Origin: Tardiphaga alba
GTDB lineage: Bacteria > Pseudomonadota > Alphaproteobacteria > Rhizobiales > Xanthobacteraceae
Assembly (NCBI RefSeq): GCF_018279705.1
Contig: NZ_CP036498.1
Coordinates: forward strand, 2,187,001 to 2,251,000
Length of the DNA stretch: 64,000 nt
Direction of reading: 5' to 3'
Below are positions 52,858-62,265 of this stretch, one piece after another. The translations under genes and the position numbers were made by a program. The first letter of the stretch is position 1; every line of letters starts with the position of its first letter. The notes beneath the pieces were generated by a model that worked only from the letters and a program-made list of their open reading frames with translations, was not told the DNA's origin and ran no database searches.

Positions 52858-55800
52858 ATGTCCTTCACGGATATCTTCATCAAGCGCCCCGTGCTGGCGG
52901 TGGTGGTCTCGCTGCTGATCCTGCTGATCGGTTTCAAGGCGGCCACCAGCCTGCCGATCCGGCAATATCCGAAGCTCACCAACACCGTGATCACCATCAC
53001 CACGGTGTATCCGGGCGCGTCGCCGGACCTGATGCAGGGCTTCATCACCACGCCGATCGAGCAGGCTGTCGCGGCCTCCGAAGGCATCGACTACATGACC
53101 TCGGCCTCGACCCAGGGCCAGAGCCTGATCTCGGTCTACATCAAGCTGAACGTCGATCCGAATGCGGCGCTCACCGAAGTGCTGTCGAAGGTCAACTCGG
53201 TCAAATATCTGATCCCGCGTGAAGCCAACGACCCGGTGATCCTGAAGTCCACCGGCGAAACCACCGCGATCATGTATCTCGGCTTCTCCAGTGACGAACT
53301 CTCGGGCTCGGCGATCTCCGACTATCTCACGCGCGCCGTGCAGCCCGTGTTATCGACGGTGGACGGCGTGGCCAATGCCGAAATCCTGGGCGGCCAGACC
53401 TTTGCCATGCGTCTGTGGCTCGATCCGCAGCGCATGAATGGTCGCGGCGTGTCGTCCGACGACGTGGTCAATGCCATCCGCTCCAACAATTTCCAGGCAG
53501 CGGCGGGCCAGACCAAGGGCTACTACATCGTCTCCAACGTCACCGCGAATACCGACTTGCAGAATGTCGGTGAATTCAAGCGGATGATCATCAAGGCGAA
53601 GGATGGCGGTTTCGTCCGCATGGAGGATATCGCCACCGTCGAATTGGCCGCGCAGAGCACCGACGCGTCGGTGGCCTTCTCGGGCGAGCGCGCCATCTTC
53701 ATCGGCGTGAAATCGACGCCGCTGGGCAACCCGCTCAACATCGTCAAGGGCGTACGCGACCTGTTCCCCGAACTCGAGCGCAACCTGCCGCCGTCGTTGA
53801 AGATGAAGGTGGCTTACGACTCCACCAAATTCATCACCTCGTCCATCGAGGAGGTGCGCAATACGCTGATCGAAGCGGTGGTCATCGTCGTCGTCGTCAT
53901 CTTCCTGTTCCTGGCGTCGCTGCGCTCGGTCATCATTCCGGTGGTGACGATCCCGCTGTCGCTGATCGGCGTCTGCAGTCTCATGTTGATGGCCGGCTTC
54001 AGCTTCAACCTGCTGACGCTGCTCGCCATGGTGCTCGCCATCGGCCTTGTGGTGGACGACGCCATCGTGGTGGTGGAGAACATCCATCGCCATCTGGAGG
54101 AGGGCAAACCACCGGTCCAGGCGTCACTTGAAGGCGCGCGCGAAATCATCGGTCCGGTCATCTCCATGACCATCACGCTGGCGGCGGTGTATGCGCCGAT
54201 CGGCTTCATCGGCGGTCTCACCGGCGCGCTGTTCCGCGAATTCGCCTTCACGCTCGCAGGCTCCGTGATCGTGTCGGGCGTCATCGCGCTGACGCTGTCG
54301 CCGATGATGTGCTCGGTGCTGCTGAAGCAGGAGGAGCCGGGCTGGTTTGCCAAGAAGGTGGACCGGGTGTTCGGCGCGGTGACGCGCTGGTATGGCCGTC
54401 AGCTCGACCGTTCGCTCGACTACCGGCCGATCACCGCGCTGTTCGCGGTGGTCATCCTCGGTCTCGTCGGCTTCATGTATGTGAACACATCCAAGGAGCT
54501 GGCGCCGGAGGAAGATCAGGGCATCCTGTTTGCCATCACGAAGGGGCCGAAATACGCCAATATCGACTACTCCGATTATTACGGAGAGAAGATGGACAAG
54601 GCGTTCGCGCAGTTCCCGGAGACCGATCTGCGCTTCATCATCAACGGCATCAACGGTCCGAATAACGGTATCGCCGGCATGCTGCTGAAGCCGTGGGACG
54701 AGCGTAAGCGCTCCACCAACCAGCTCAAGCAGCCCGTGCAGAACGAGCTCAGCAAGATCGAGGGCGTCAATGCCTTCGCGTTCAACCTGCCGGCGCTTCC
54801 GGGCGGTCCTGGCGGCCTGCCGATCCAGATGGTGATCAACACCGTCGGCAGCTTCCAGTCCGTTTATGAGGAGATGGTGAAGCTGAAGGCCGAAGCGCAG
54901 AAGAGCGGTCTGTTCATCGTCTCGGACAGCGATCTCGACTTCAACCAGCCGGTGGTGCGCGTCAGCGTCGATCGGTCGAAGGCGAATGATCTCGGTGTCA
55001 CCATGCAGAGCCTCGGCAATACGCTCGCGGTGCTGCTCGGCGGTAACTATATCAACCGCTTCAACCTCGAAGGTCGCTCCTATCAGGTGATCCCGCAGGT
55101 GCCGCGCGGCATGCGTATCTCGCAGGATTCGCTGGCCAACTACTATGTGCCGACCGCCACGGGCCAGCAGGTTCCGCTATCGACACTGGTGAAGGTGGAA
55201 ACCGGCACCAATCCGAACGCGCTGTCGCATTTCAACCAGCTGAACTCGGCGACCTTCCAGGCCGTGCCGATGCCGGGCGTCACCGTTGGTCAGGCGGTGG
55301 ACTTCCTGGAGGCAGCTGCCAAGAAACTGCCGGCTGGCTTCAACCACGACTATCTGGCTGACTCGCGCCAGTATGTGCAGGAAGGCAACCAGCTCGCGGT
55401 GGCGTTCGGCTTCGCGCTGATCATCATCTTCCTGGTGCTGGCGGCGCAGTTCGAGTCGATCCGCGATCCGCTGGTGATCATGATCTCGGTGCCGATGGCC
55501 ATTTCGGGAGCGCTGATCCCGCTGTTCTTCGGCATGGCGACGATCAACATCTACACCCAGGTGGGCCTGCTGACGCTGGTCGGCCTGATCTCGAAGCACG
55601 GCATCCTGATGGTGGAGTTCGCCAACGAGCTCCAGCTCAAGGAAGGTCTCGATCGCCGCTCCGCGATCGAGATGGCCGCCCGCGTGCGTCTGCGTCCGAT
55701 CCTGATGACGACCGCGGCGATGGTCACCGGCCTGCTGCCGCTGCTCACCGCGTCGGGCGCGGGTGCTGCCAGCCGCTTCTCCATCGGCCTCGTGGTCGTG

Positions 55801-55947
55801 GCGGGCATGATGATCGGCACGCTGTTCACGCTGTTCGTGCTGCCCGCGGTCTATGTGGCCATCGCTACCGACCACCGCGCCGGCAAGGAAAGCCAGCGCG
55901 CCAAGGAGATCGCCGATTTCGATCTCAAGCATGCAAAGACGACGTGA
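52858..55947 (+). CDS. RND multidrug efflux pump (HAE1/AcrB-like)
   Basis: 1,029 residues, full length, with 12 predicted helices and two large periplasmic loops. N-terminal SFTDIFIKRPVLAVVVSLL and the TM4 proton-relay sequence AIGLVVDDAIVVVENIHRHLEEG (paired aspartates) are intact, as is GFIGGLTGALFREFAFT. It exports hydrophobic or amphiphilic compounds with proton influx. The operon is regulator-adaptor-pump, with the outer-membrane channel presumably supplied elsewhere. Confidence 0.95.
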   Translation: MSFTDIFIKRPVLAVVVSLLILLIGFKAATSLPIRQYPKLTNTVITITTVYPGASPDLMQGFITTPIEQAVAASEGIDYMTSASTQGQSLISVYIKLNVDPNAALTEVLSKVNSVKYLIPREANDPVILKSTGETTAIMYLGFSSDELSGSAISDYLTRAVQPVLSTVDGVANAEILGGQTFAMRLWLDPQRMNGRGVSSDDVVNAIRSNNFQAAAGQTKGYYIVSNVTANTDLQNVGEFKRMIIKAKDGGFVRMEDIATVELAAQSTDASVAFSGERAIFIGVKSTPLGNPLNIVKGVRDLFPELERNLPPSLKMKVAYDSTKFITSSIEEVRNTLIEAVVIVVVVIFLFLASLRSVIIPVVTIPLSLIGVCSLMLMAGFSFNLLTLLAMVLAIGLVVDDAIVVVENIHRHLEEGKPPVQASLEGAREIIGPVISMTITLAAVYAPIGFIGGLTGALFREFAFTLAGSVIVSGVIALTLSPMMCSVLLKQEEPGWFAKKVDRVFGAVTRWYGRQLDRSLDYRPITALFAVVILGLVGFMYVNTSKELAPEEDQGILFAITKGPKYANIDYSDYYGEKMDKAFAQFPETDLRFIINGINGPNNGIAGMLLKPWDERKRSTNQLKQPVQNELSKIEGVNAFAFNLPALPGGPGGLPIQMVINTVGSFQSVYEEMVKLKAEAQKSGLFIVSDSDLDFNQPVVRVSVDRSKANDLGVTMQSLGNTLAVLLGGNYINRFNLEGRSYQVIPQVPRGMRISQDSLANYYVPTATGQQVPLSTLVKVETGTNPNALSHFNQLNSATFQAVPMPGVTVGQAVDFLEAAAKKLPAGFNHDYLADSRQYVQEGNQLAVAFGFALIIIFLVLAAQFESIRDPLVIMISVPMAISGALIPLFFGMATINIYTQVGLLTLVGLISKHGILMVEFANELQLKEGLDRRSAIEMAARVRLRPILMTTAAMVTGLLPLLTASGAGAASRFSIGLVVVAGMMIGTLFTLFVLPAVYVAIATDHRAGKESQRAKEIADFDLKHAKTT

Positions 55948-56067
55948 CGCATCGGGCCTTGCGGCGCTGAGCTTGCAGGCTTAGATGGATTGAGGTTGGA
56001 TGGCGGATCGACAAAATCGATCCGCCATTTGCGTTTTGAGGCGGACGCCCCCGGAGGAGCCCCCTCG

Positions 56068-56811
56068 ATGACGCGCGATTTCACGCCCGGCAATTATCGT
56101 TACATTCCCGCACTGTTTCAGTATTCGAGCGGCGCTGCAGCATTGCCTGGCTACGAGGTCGAACGCGTCCGCTTCGATAGGTGGTTGCCGTTGGCCGAAG
56201 GCTTTGCGCGCATCGCCGACTATATTCGCGCAGCAGGTCGTCCACTCACATCGTTCTGCGCCTGCGAATTGCGCTCGCCGGGCGTTGTCGATGAAGCCGG
56301 TTTTCGCAAGTTCAACGAACATTATGTGAAGACGCTTGCGGAGTGGGGCATCTTCGACGGCACCAATAATCCCGTCGCGCGCAGCAATGTCTGTCTCGAA
56401 ATCGATCCGCCGAGCGAACCGTCGTTCTACGCGTTTTCCTTCGTGCGGGAATCGAAGGGCGCGGGACCAAGCTTCGTCATCGCAGGCGGCGCGGAAGCGC
56501 GCGGTGGTGCTGGCACATATCCCGAGCGCATCGTGCGCTACCGCGAAACGTCGGCGGATGCCTTGCGCGAGAAAGCGCGCATGACGATGAACACGATGGA
56601 AGAGCGTCTCAGCGCTTTCGGCTTCAGCTGGAAGGATACGACGGTGACACAGGTCTATACGGTGCAGGATTTCCACCCGGTCGTGGCGGATGAACTCGTG
56701 AAACGCGGTGCCGCACGCCAAGGCATGACTTGGCACTTCGCACGGCCGCCCGTGGTCGATCTCGAATTCGAAATGGATACACGCCGCGTAATGCGGGAGA
56801 TCGTGATTTAA
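56068..56811 (+). CDS. RidA-like protein resembling 2-aminomuconate deaminase CnbZ
   Basis: 247 residues from the ATG at 56068, preceded by ggagga; the in-frame start at 55990 has no binding site. The sequence has FQYSSGAAALPGYEVERVRF, FCACELRSPGVVDEAGFRKFNEHY and a C-terminal RidA/YjgF-like half (MTMNTMEERLSAFGFSWKD...VTQVYTVQDFHP). I associate this layout with the 2-amino-5-chloromuconate deaminase CnbZ of nitrobenzene degraders. No aromatic-ring genes lie nearby, so the natural substrate may be another enamine. It follows the RND pump but has its own gap of 120 bp. Confidence 0.7.
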   Translation: MTRDFTPGNYRYIPALFQYSSGAAALPGYEVERVRFDRWLPLAEGFARIADYIRAAGRPLTSFCACELRSPGVVDEAGFRKFNEHYVKTLAEWGIFDGTNNPVARSNVCLEIDPPSEPSFYAFSFVRESKGAGPSFVIAGGAEARGGAGTYPERIVRYRETSADALREKARMTMNTMEERLSAFGFSWKDTTVTQVYTVQDFHPVVADELVKRGAARQGMTWHFARPPVVDLEFEMDTRRVMREIVI

Positions 56812-56818
56812 CTCCCAT

Positions 56819-56938
56819 GTCATCCCCGCGAAAGCGGGGATCCATACACGCTGTCGAGATAATGAAAACACGGCAGGCTATGGCATTCCAATTAGCTCTG
56901 CGGAGGTTATGGATCCCCGCTTTCGCGGGGATGACAGA
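56819..56938. repeat. Palindromic element, tgtcatccccgcgaaagcgg type
   Basis: Perfect outer arms: tgtcatccccgcgaaagcgg and its complement ccgctttcgcggggatgaca, each also holding a small hairpin (ccccgc-gaaa-gcgggg) followed by atcca/tggat. It fills the gap between the convergent RidA-like and UdgX genes. Confidence 0.92.
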
Positions 56939-58399
56939 CTAAGCGGCGCGCGGTGAGGCACTGAGATGCGCGGCGACAATGCGAAGATCCGCGACAAAAT
57001 TCGCATATTCGCGCAGCCGCGCATCTTCGTCCGGCAGGCGCAGCAGATAGGACGGATGCACGGTCACAAGCACGCGCGTGCCATCCTCCAGATCAATCAC
57101 GCGGCCGCGCGTCTTGCCGACCGGCACGATCTTGCCGAACACGCTCTGCGCAGCCGTCGCGCCCATCGCGACGACAAGCTCCGGCTGCACCAACGCCTTC
57201 TCGCGTTCATACCAAGGACGGCACGCCTTAATTTCCGGCGTTGCGGGCTTCTGATGCAGCCGGAATTTGCCGCGCGGCACAAATTTGAAATGCTTCACCG
57301 CATTGGTCACATAGACCTTGTCTCTGACGATGCCGGCTTCCTTCAGTGCCTTGTCGAGCATCTGTCCGGCCGGCCCGACAAATGGCTTGCCGGCAAGGTC
57401 TTCCTTGTCGCCGGGCTGTTCGCCGACCATCATCACCGAAGCCTGTTTCGGCCCTTCGCCGAACACGGTCTGGGTGGCATCCTTCCAAAGCGCGCAGGCG
57501 CGGCAATCGGCAGCTTCGTCGCGCAATGCGGTGAGGCTGTTGTCGTTTGAATGCTCATCCGATGCGGTGTGTGATCGCGGCACGATGTCCTCGCGGCGCT
57601 GCGGCTTCTTCGGCTCCAGCGCTTCCGCGGCAATCATCTCGCCTGTGACACGTTCCGCCTTTTCGATCAGCGGCTTGATCAGCGCCGCTTCGGGCAGGTT
57701 GCGCCAGTATTTCTTCGGCATCTCCTTCTGCATCGCCATGGTCTTCAGACGCGCGGGATTGAAGATATTGGCGTAATAGGTCAGCCAAACCTCTTCGAGC
57801 CGGTCGCTCGACGGCGCCATGGATTTATCTACGCCCGGCGAGAACGACACTTTGTGTCCGTCCCAATGCGCGCACAGATCCGGCGTCAGGATCGACCAGG
57901 ACATGTCGGCAAAGCGCCGCGCGAAAAACGGCGCGCTGAGTTCGACGATGTGATGCTCCGGCTCGAACCACGCCACGAAATGCGCCTTGGCATCGCGGCC
58001 GATTTCGCGGAAGCGCACGAAGGCATGCATCTTGTGCTCGTCGCGGCGGATCGCCTTGGCCATGCTCTCAAGTTTGGCGGTGTCCGCATCGGTCGCCAGT
58101 TGCAGCAGATCGTGATTGCTGCGCAGCCGCCACAGCATGCGATAGAGCAGGGCAAAGCGCTGGGGATCGCGATGCAGGATCACGGATTTTGCGAGATCGA
58201 CGAACTGCGCCGGCACATTGAAGGTGCCGCGGATGTCTTCGAGCGGTGCGCTCTGTGTTGCGGGCAATAGTTCGGGCTCATTGCCGCCGGCGACGAGCCA
58301 GGTCACATCCGCAGGCGCAACGGCATTCATCGCCAGCAGACGTGCCGCCTTGCGCCAGCCATCGAAATCGGTCTCGCCATCGAGGATGATGGTGTGCAT
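56939..58399 (-). CDS. DUF4130-UdgX fusion: uracil-DNA crosslinking protein
   Basis: 486 residues. The N-terminal 250 residues match the DUF4130/TIGR03915 DNA-metabolism domain (RDPQRFALLYRMLWRLRSNH, RFREIGRDAKAHFVAWFEP, FADMSWSILTPD). The rest is a UdgX-type family 4-like uracil-DNA glycosylase: Fe-S cysteines Cys299, Cys302 and Cys393, GEQPGDKED (327-335), the loop PRGKFRLHQKP with His382, and HPSYLLR (448-454). In UdgX of mycobacteria the loop histidine bonds covalently to the deoxyribose after uracil excision. It lies downstream of the DNA-repair radical SAM gene in the same direction; the two families are known genomic partners. Confidence 0.92.
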   Translation of the reverse strand: MHTIILDGETDFDGWRKAARLLAMNAVAPADVTWLVAGGNEPELLPATQSAPLEDIRGTFNVPAQFVDLAKSVILHRDPQRFALLYRMLWRLRSNHDLLQLATDADTAKLESMAKAIRRDEHKMHAFVRFREIGRDAKAHFVAWFEPEHHIVELSAPFFARRFADMSWSILTPDLCAHWDGHKVSFSPGVDKSMAPSSDRLEEVWLTYYANIFNPARLKTMAMQKEMPKKYWRNLPEAALIKPLIEKAERVTGEMIAAEALEPKKPQRREDIVPRSHTASDEHSNDNSLTALRDEAADCRACALWKDATQTVFGEGPKQASVMMVGEQPGDKEDLAGKPFVGPAGQMLDKALKEAGIVRDKVYVTNAVKHFKFVPRGKFRLHQKPATPEIKACRPWYEREKALVQPELVVAMGATAAQSVFGKIVPVGKTRGRVIDLEDGTRVLVTVHPSYLLRLPDEDARLREYANFVADLRIVAAHLSASPRAA

Positions 58400-58442
58400 G
58401 TCAATACACTCTCGTCTTCAACAATCTCACCACAAACTCTCC

Positions 58443-58554
58443 CGTCATCCTGAGGTGCCGCGCAACGCGCGGCCTCGAAGGACGGCCGCGGGCTCTGACT
58501 GCGCCAAACACCATCCTTCGAGGCTCGCCAGTGCTCGCACCTCAGGATGACGGC
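58443..58554. repeat. Palindromic element, cgtcatcctgaggtg...cacctcaggatgacg type
   Basis: Outer arms cgtcatcctgaggtgc and gcacctcaggatgacgg, with cctcgaagga/tccttcgagg inside. It sits between the radical SAM and UdgX genes, which might split what would otherwise be one transcript. Confidence 0.88.
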
Positions 58555-58572
58555 GGAGGATGTGGGGCGCGC

Positions 58573-59814
58573 TTAAAAGGCGAATCCCAGTTGCTTCGCC
58601 TTCGGCTTGAACCGCTCCGCCAGATTGGCGCCATCGAGCAGCGCCGTTGCCGGTCGGTGATCAGGAAGAACGATGAACGGCAGCGCCTTGTTCCGTGGGA
58701 TATGCAGCGCTGCGAGGTCGCCGACGCGGATCGCCGAAATCCGCCGCGTCTCGATGATCCGCTGCACAGCCCGCGCGCCAAAACCGGGCACGCGCAACAG
58801 ATCCTCGCGGCTGGCGCGGTTGATGTCGAGCGGGAAACGGTCGCGATGGCGCAGCGCCCAGGCGAGTTTCGGATCCATGTCCAGCGACAGCATGCCGTTA
58901 TCGCCAGCCACGATCTCGTCGGCATCGAAGCCATAGAAACGCATCAGCCAGTCGGCCTGATAGAGCCGATGCTCGCGCATCAAGGGCGGCGCGCGCAACG
59001 GCAAGGAACGGCTGGCATCGGGGATCGGACTGAAGGCCGAGTAATAGACGCGCTTCAGATTGTAGGAGCCATAGAGATTGGCCGAGGTCTTGATGATGGT
59101 CGCGTCATTGGCGCTGTCGGCGCCGACGATCATCTGCGTGCTTTGGCCGGCCGGCGCAAAGCGCGGCGCCGTGCGGCCGCGCGGCGTCGGCTTGGCGCCC
59201 TCGCGGGCTTCATCCAGCTTGAGACGCAAACGTCCCATGGTGCGGCGGATCGCGCGCACGTCCTTTTCCGGCGCCAGTTGCTTCAGGCTGCCTTCATCCG
59301 GCACTTCGATATTGATCGAAAGCCGATCCGCATATTTGCCAGCCTCGGTAATCAATGCCTCATCGGCTTCGGGAATGGTCTTCAAATGGATGTAGCCGCG
59401 AAAGTGATGTTCCTCGCGCAATTTTCGCGCGACGGCGACCACTTGCTCCATCGTGTAATCGGCGCTGCGGATGATGCCCGATGAGAGAAACAGCCCCTCG
59501 ATATAATTGCGCCGATAGAAATCCAGCGTGAGCTGCACCACTTCATCCACGGTGAAGCGTGCCCGCGTCACATTGCTGGAGGCGCGGTTGACGCAATAGA
59601 GGCAATCGTAATTGCAGGCATTGGTCAGCAGGATCTTCAGCAGCGAGATGCAGCGGCCGTCCGGCGCATAGGAATGACAGATGCCCATGCCTGCATCGGT
59701 CGAGCCCATGCCCTTGCCGTCGCGGGAATCCCGTTTCTCGGTGCCGCTTGATGCGCATGAAGCGTCATATTTGGCGGCATCCGCGAGGATCTCCAGCTTG
59801 CGCTTCACGTCCAT
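58573..59814 (-). CDS. Putative DNA modification/repair radical SAM protein
   Basis: 413 residues from the ATG at 59814 after ggaaggg; a longer frame to 59898 would cover the SOS box. The [4Fe-4S]/SAM motif is CNYDCLYC (Cys67, Cys71, Cys74), with an upstream Cys pair in GICHSYAPDGRC. The C-terminus has a helix-hairpin-helix (REDLLRVPGFGARAVQRI), a non-specific DNA-binding element. This is the TIGR03916-type protein that co-occurs with DUF4130/UdgX. Substrate unknown; DNA repair or base modification is inferred from the HhH and the neighbours. It diverges from imuA around a shared SOS box. Confidence 0.9.
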   Translation of the reverse strand: MDVKRKLEILADAAKYDASCASSGTEKRDSRDGKGMGSTDAGMGICHSYAPDGRCISLLKILLTNACNYDCLYCVNRASSNVTRARFTVDEVVQLTLDFYRRNYIEGLFLSSGIIRSADYTMEQVVAVARKLREEHHFRGYIHLKTIPEADEALITEAGKYADRLSINIEVPDEGSLKQLAPEKDVRAIRRTMGRLRLKLDEAREGAKPTPRGRTAPRFAPAGQSTQMIVGADSANDATIIKTSANLYGSYNLKRVYYSAFSPIPDASRSLPLRAPPLMREHRLYQADWLMRFYGFDADEIVAGDNGMLSLDMDPKLAWALRHRDRFPLDINRASREDLLRVPGFGARAVQRIIETRRISAIRVGDLAALHIPRNKALPFIVLPDHRPATALLDGANLAERFKPKAKQLGFAF

Positions 59815-59861
59815 GTCAGTCCCTTCCAATACCGCTGCGAAAATATGGGTCGCTGTCCCGA

Positions 59862-59907
59862 TTGACTCAGCCGAGCCTCTCGTCGTTATATAGAACACAT
59901 CATGAAC
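59862..59907 (+). promoter_or_regulatory. LexA (SOS) operator and promoter for imuA-imuB-dnaE2
   Basis: GAAC-N7-GAAC at 59893-59907 is a perfect copy (reverse complement) of the alphaproteobacterial SOS box GTTC-N7-GTTC. It directly follows TATATA (59887-59892), and TTGACT lies at 59862-59867 with a long 19-bp spacer. LexA bound here would block the imuA promoter. Being between divergent genes, it could also control the radical SAM gene. Confidence 0.9.
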
Positions 59908-59969
59908 AAATGAGCCAGTAACGGGTTCATTGGAAACCCATCACTGGCAAAGATTTTGAGGAGCGGCGC

Positions 59970-60788
59970 ATGACCGGCGCACGCACGGACACGCTTGCGC
60001 GCTTGCGCGGCAGCATAGAGCGCATCGAAGGGCATGAAGATACCACGCGCCTCGATCGCGTGGCGCTGGGCCATGCCGGGGCGGATGAAGTGCTGCAGGG
60101 CGGCCTTATCCGCGGAACCCTGCATGAAGTCTTCGCGCTGGAGACACGGCAGATCGGCGCCGCGACGGGCTTCGTTGCCGGCATGGCGCAGCGCCTGAGC
60201 AGGGCTAAGCCGCTGCTGTGGATCCGGCAGGATTTCGTTGCCCGCGAAGGCGGTGCGCTGGCGATGAGCGGGCTGAAGGAACTCGGCCTCGATCCGCGCG
60301 GCATCGTGCTGGTCGCGGCGGCCGATCATGAGATGGCGCTGCGCGTCGGCGCCGATGCGCTGGCCTGCGATGCGCTCGGCACCGTCATCCTCGATCTGTG
60401 GGGCGAGGTGCGCGCCTTCGATCTGGTCGCCAGCCGCAAATATACGCTGGCCGCACAAAACTCCGGCGTCTCTTGCGTGATGCTGCGGACGTCTGCCTTG
60501 CCGATGGTCAGCACAGCCGAGACGCGCTGGGTGGTGCAGGCCGCGCGTTCGCCGCCGACAGCGCCATGGGAAGCCTGGGGCGCACCGGTCCTCGACGTCA
60601 ATCTCGTTCGCAATCGCCATGGCCAGACCGGCCGATGGATCATGGAATGGAAATGTGATGAGTGCCTTTTCCGTGACACCGAGTCTGAAGCAGGGAAGAC
60701 GCATTCTCAGCCTGTGGCTACCGCGCCTGCCGACCGACCGCATCAAGCGCCAGCGCGCCCGCAGCGGCGCGTTGCACGACGCGCATAG
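59970..60788 (+). CDS. imuA: ImuA, SOS mutagenesis protein
   Basis: 272 residues after a good gagg. The RecA-like core contains GGLIRGTLHEVF, PLLWIRQDFVAREGG and VILDLWGEVRAFDL; ImuA proteins act with ImuB to support DnaE2 lesion bypass. The last 44 codons overlap the start of imuB in another frame by 131 bp. That tail (after WKCDECLF) is Pro/Arg/Ala-rich and may be unstructured. It is first in the SOS operon. Confidence 0.92.
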   Translation: MTGARTDTLARLRGSIERIEGHEDTTRLDRVALGHAGADEVLQGGLIRGTLHEVFALETRQIGAATGFVAGMAQRLSRAKPLLWIRQDFVAREGGALAMSGLKELGLDPRGIVLVAAADHEMALRVGADALACDALGTVILDLWGEVRAFDLVASRKYTLAAQNSGVSCVMLRTSALPMVSTAETRWVVQAARSPPTAPWEAWGAPVLDVNLVRNRHGQTGRWIMEWKCDECLFRDTESEAGKTHSQPVATAPADRPHQAPARPQRRVARRA

Positions 60789-62265
60789 ATCGCTGATCGT
60801 AGCCGCGAAGGAAAACAATGCCTGGCAGATCACCGCGCTGAACGATGCGGCGGCAAAGCTCGGCCTCGAGATCGGCATGCCGCTCGCCAATGCGCGCGCG
60901 GTCTGTCCCGATATCGATGTCTGCGATGCCGATCCCGTCGCGGACACGGAATTGCTGAATGCCATCGCCGACTGGTGCGATCGTTTTACGCCGCTTGTGG
61001 CGCTCGATGCGCCACATGGATTGTTTCTCGACATCACCGGCTGCACACATCTGTTCGGCGGTGAGGCGGCGTTGATGGAGCAGCTCTGCGCCACGCTGAC
61101 AAAGCAGGGTTTCATCGTCAGTGCCGCGATTGCCGGCACGTCAGTCTGCGCGCGCACGCTCAGCCGCCACAAGCATGGCCGCATCATAGCAGCCGGTGAT
61201 GAAGCGAAGGCTGTAAAACCGCTGCCGCTTTATCCGCTTGGCGCGGATGATGCGATCATGCGTGGCTTGCGGCGTGCGGGCCTCAAGACCATCGGTGATG
61301 TCGCAGCGCGCGGCCGCGCCGAGATCACCGCACGTTTTGGTGCGGCTTTCACCGCCTTGCTGGAAGCAGCACTCGGGCAGGGCGACAGCCCGATCTCTCC
61401 GCGAAAACCGCTGCCGGATTACATCGTCGAAAAGCGCTTTCCCGAACCCATCGCCACTGATGCGGTGATCACCACGACGCTGACGTCATTGGCCGGCATG
61501 CTGATCGCCGCGATGGACAAGCAGGGCAAAGGCGCGCGCCTGCTTGAAGCAGCTTTCTTTCGCACAGATGGCGTGGTGCGCGTGATCACAGCCCAAACAG
61601 GGCAGGCGGTGAGCCGGGTCGAGGTCGTCGATCGCCTGTTTCGCGAACGCCTCGATGCCATCGCCGATCCCCTCGATCCCGGCTTCGGCTTCGACATGAT
61701 CCGGCTGTCCGCCAGCCACACCGAAGTGGTGGTACAGCAGCAAAGCGATCTCGACAGCCGTGCGCGGGACAATGACGAGGTGATCGGTCTCGTCGATCGT
61801 CTCTCGGCACGGATCGGCCCGCGCCGTGTGTTCGTGCATCTGCCGGTCGATACGCATATCCCGGAGCGGGAAGCGGGTCCGATGCCGGCGCAATGGGGAC
61901 TGATCGAAGCCTCATTGGCGCCATGGCCGCTCCGCATCATCGGCGAACCGCCGCTGCGACCGCTGCGCCTGTTCGAAAGGCCCGAGCCGATTGATGTCGC
62001 GCTCGCCGAATTTCCCGACAAGCCGCCGCATGCCTTCACATGGCGGCGGATCAACCGCATCGTGCGCCGTGCTGAAGGCCCTGAGCGTATCGCGATGGAA
62101 TGGTGGCGCTCGCAGGAGCCACAGCCGACCCGCGATTACTTTCGTATCGAGGACGATATCGGGCAGCGGCTATGGATTTTTCGCGATGGTCTCTATGGCG
62201 AAATCCTGGATAAAGAGGAGAAGCGCGTCGATCCGAAATGGTTCGTGCACGGGATGTTCGCATGA
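60658..62265 (+). CDS. imuB: ImuB, Y-family polymerase-like accessory protein
   Basis: 535 residues from the ATG at 60658 (MSAFSVTPSLKQGRR); an in-frame ATG at 60619 would lengthen the overlap with imuA. It resembles DinB/UmuC (LWLPRLPTDRIKRQ, HGLFLDITGCTHLFGGE, DVAARGRAEITARFGAAF) but lacks several catalytic acidic residues of active Y polymerases, as is usual for ImuB. It bridges DnaE2 and the beta clamp. Its stop overlaps the dnaE2 start (ATGA). Confidence 0.93.
   Translation: MSAFSVTPSLKQGRRILSLWLPRLPTDRIKRQRARSGALHDAHRSLIVAAKENNAWQITALNDAAAKLGLEIGMPLANARAVCPDIDVCDADPVADTELLNAIADWCDRFTPLVALDAPHGLFLDITGCTHLFGGEAALMEQLCATLTKQGFIVSAAIAGTSVCARTLSRHKHGRIIAAGDEAKAVKPLPLYPLGADDAIMRGLRRAGLKTIGDVAARGRAEITARFGAAFTALLEAALGQGDSPISPRKPLPDYIVEKRFPEPIATDAVITTTLTSLAGMLIAAMDKQGKGARLLEAAFFRTDGVVRVITAQTGQAVSRVEVVDRLFRERLDAIADPLDPGFGFDMIRLSASHTEVVVQQQSDLDSRARDNDEVIGLVDRLSARIGPRRVFVHLPVDTHIPEREAGPMPAQWGLIEASLAPWPLRIIGEPPLRPLRLFERPEPIDVALAEFPDKPPHAFTWRRINRIVRRAEGPERIAMEWWRSQEPQPTRDYFRIEDDIGQRLWIFRDGLYGEILDKEEKRVDPKWFVHGMFA

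Noticed and set aside
22826..58554. Palindromic repeats as a possible CRISPR array
   Set aside because: They are isolated, differ in type, and show no regular repeat-spacer units or cas genes.
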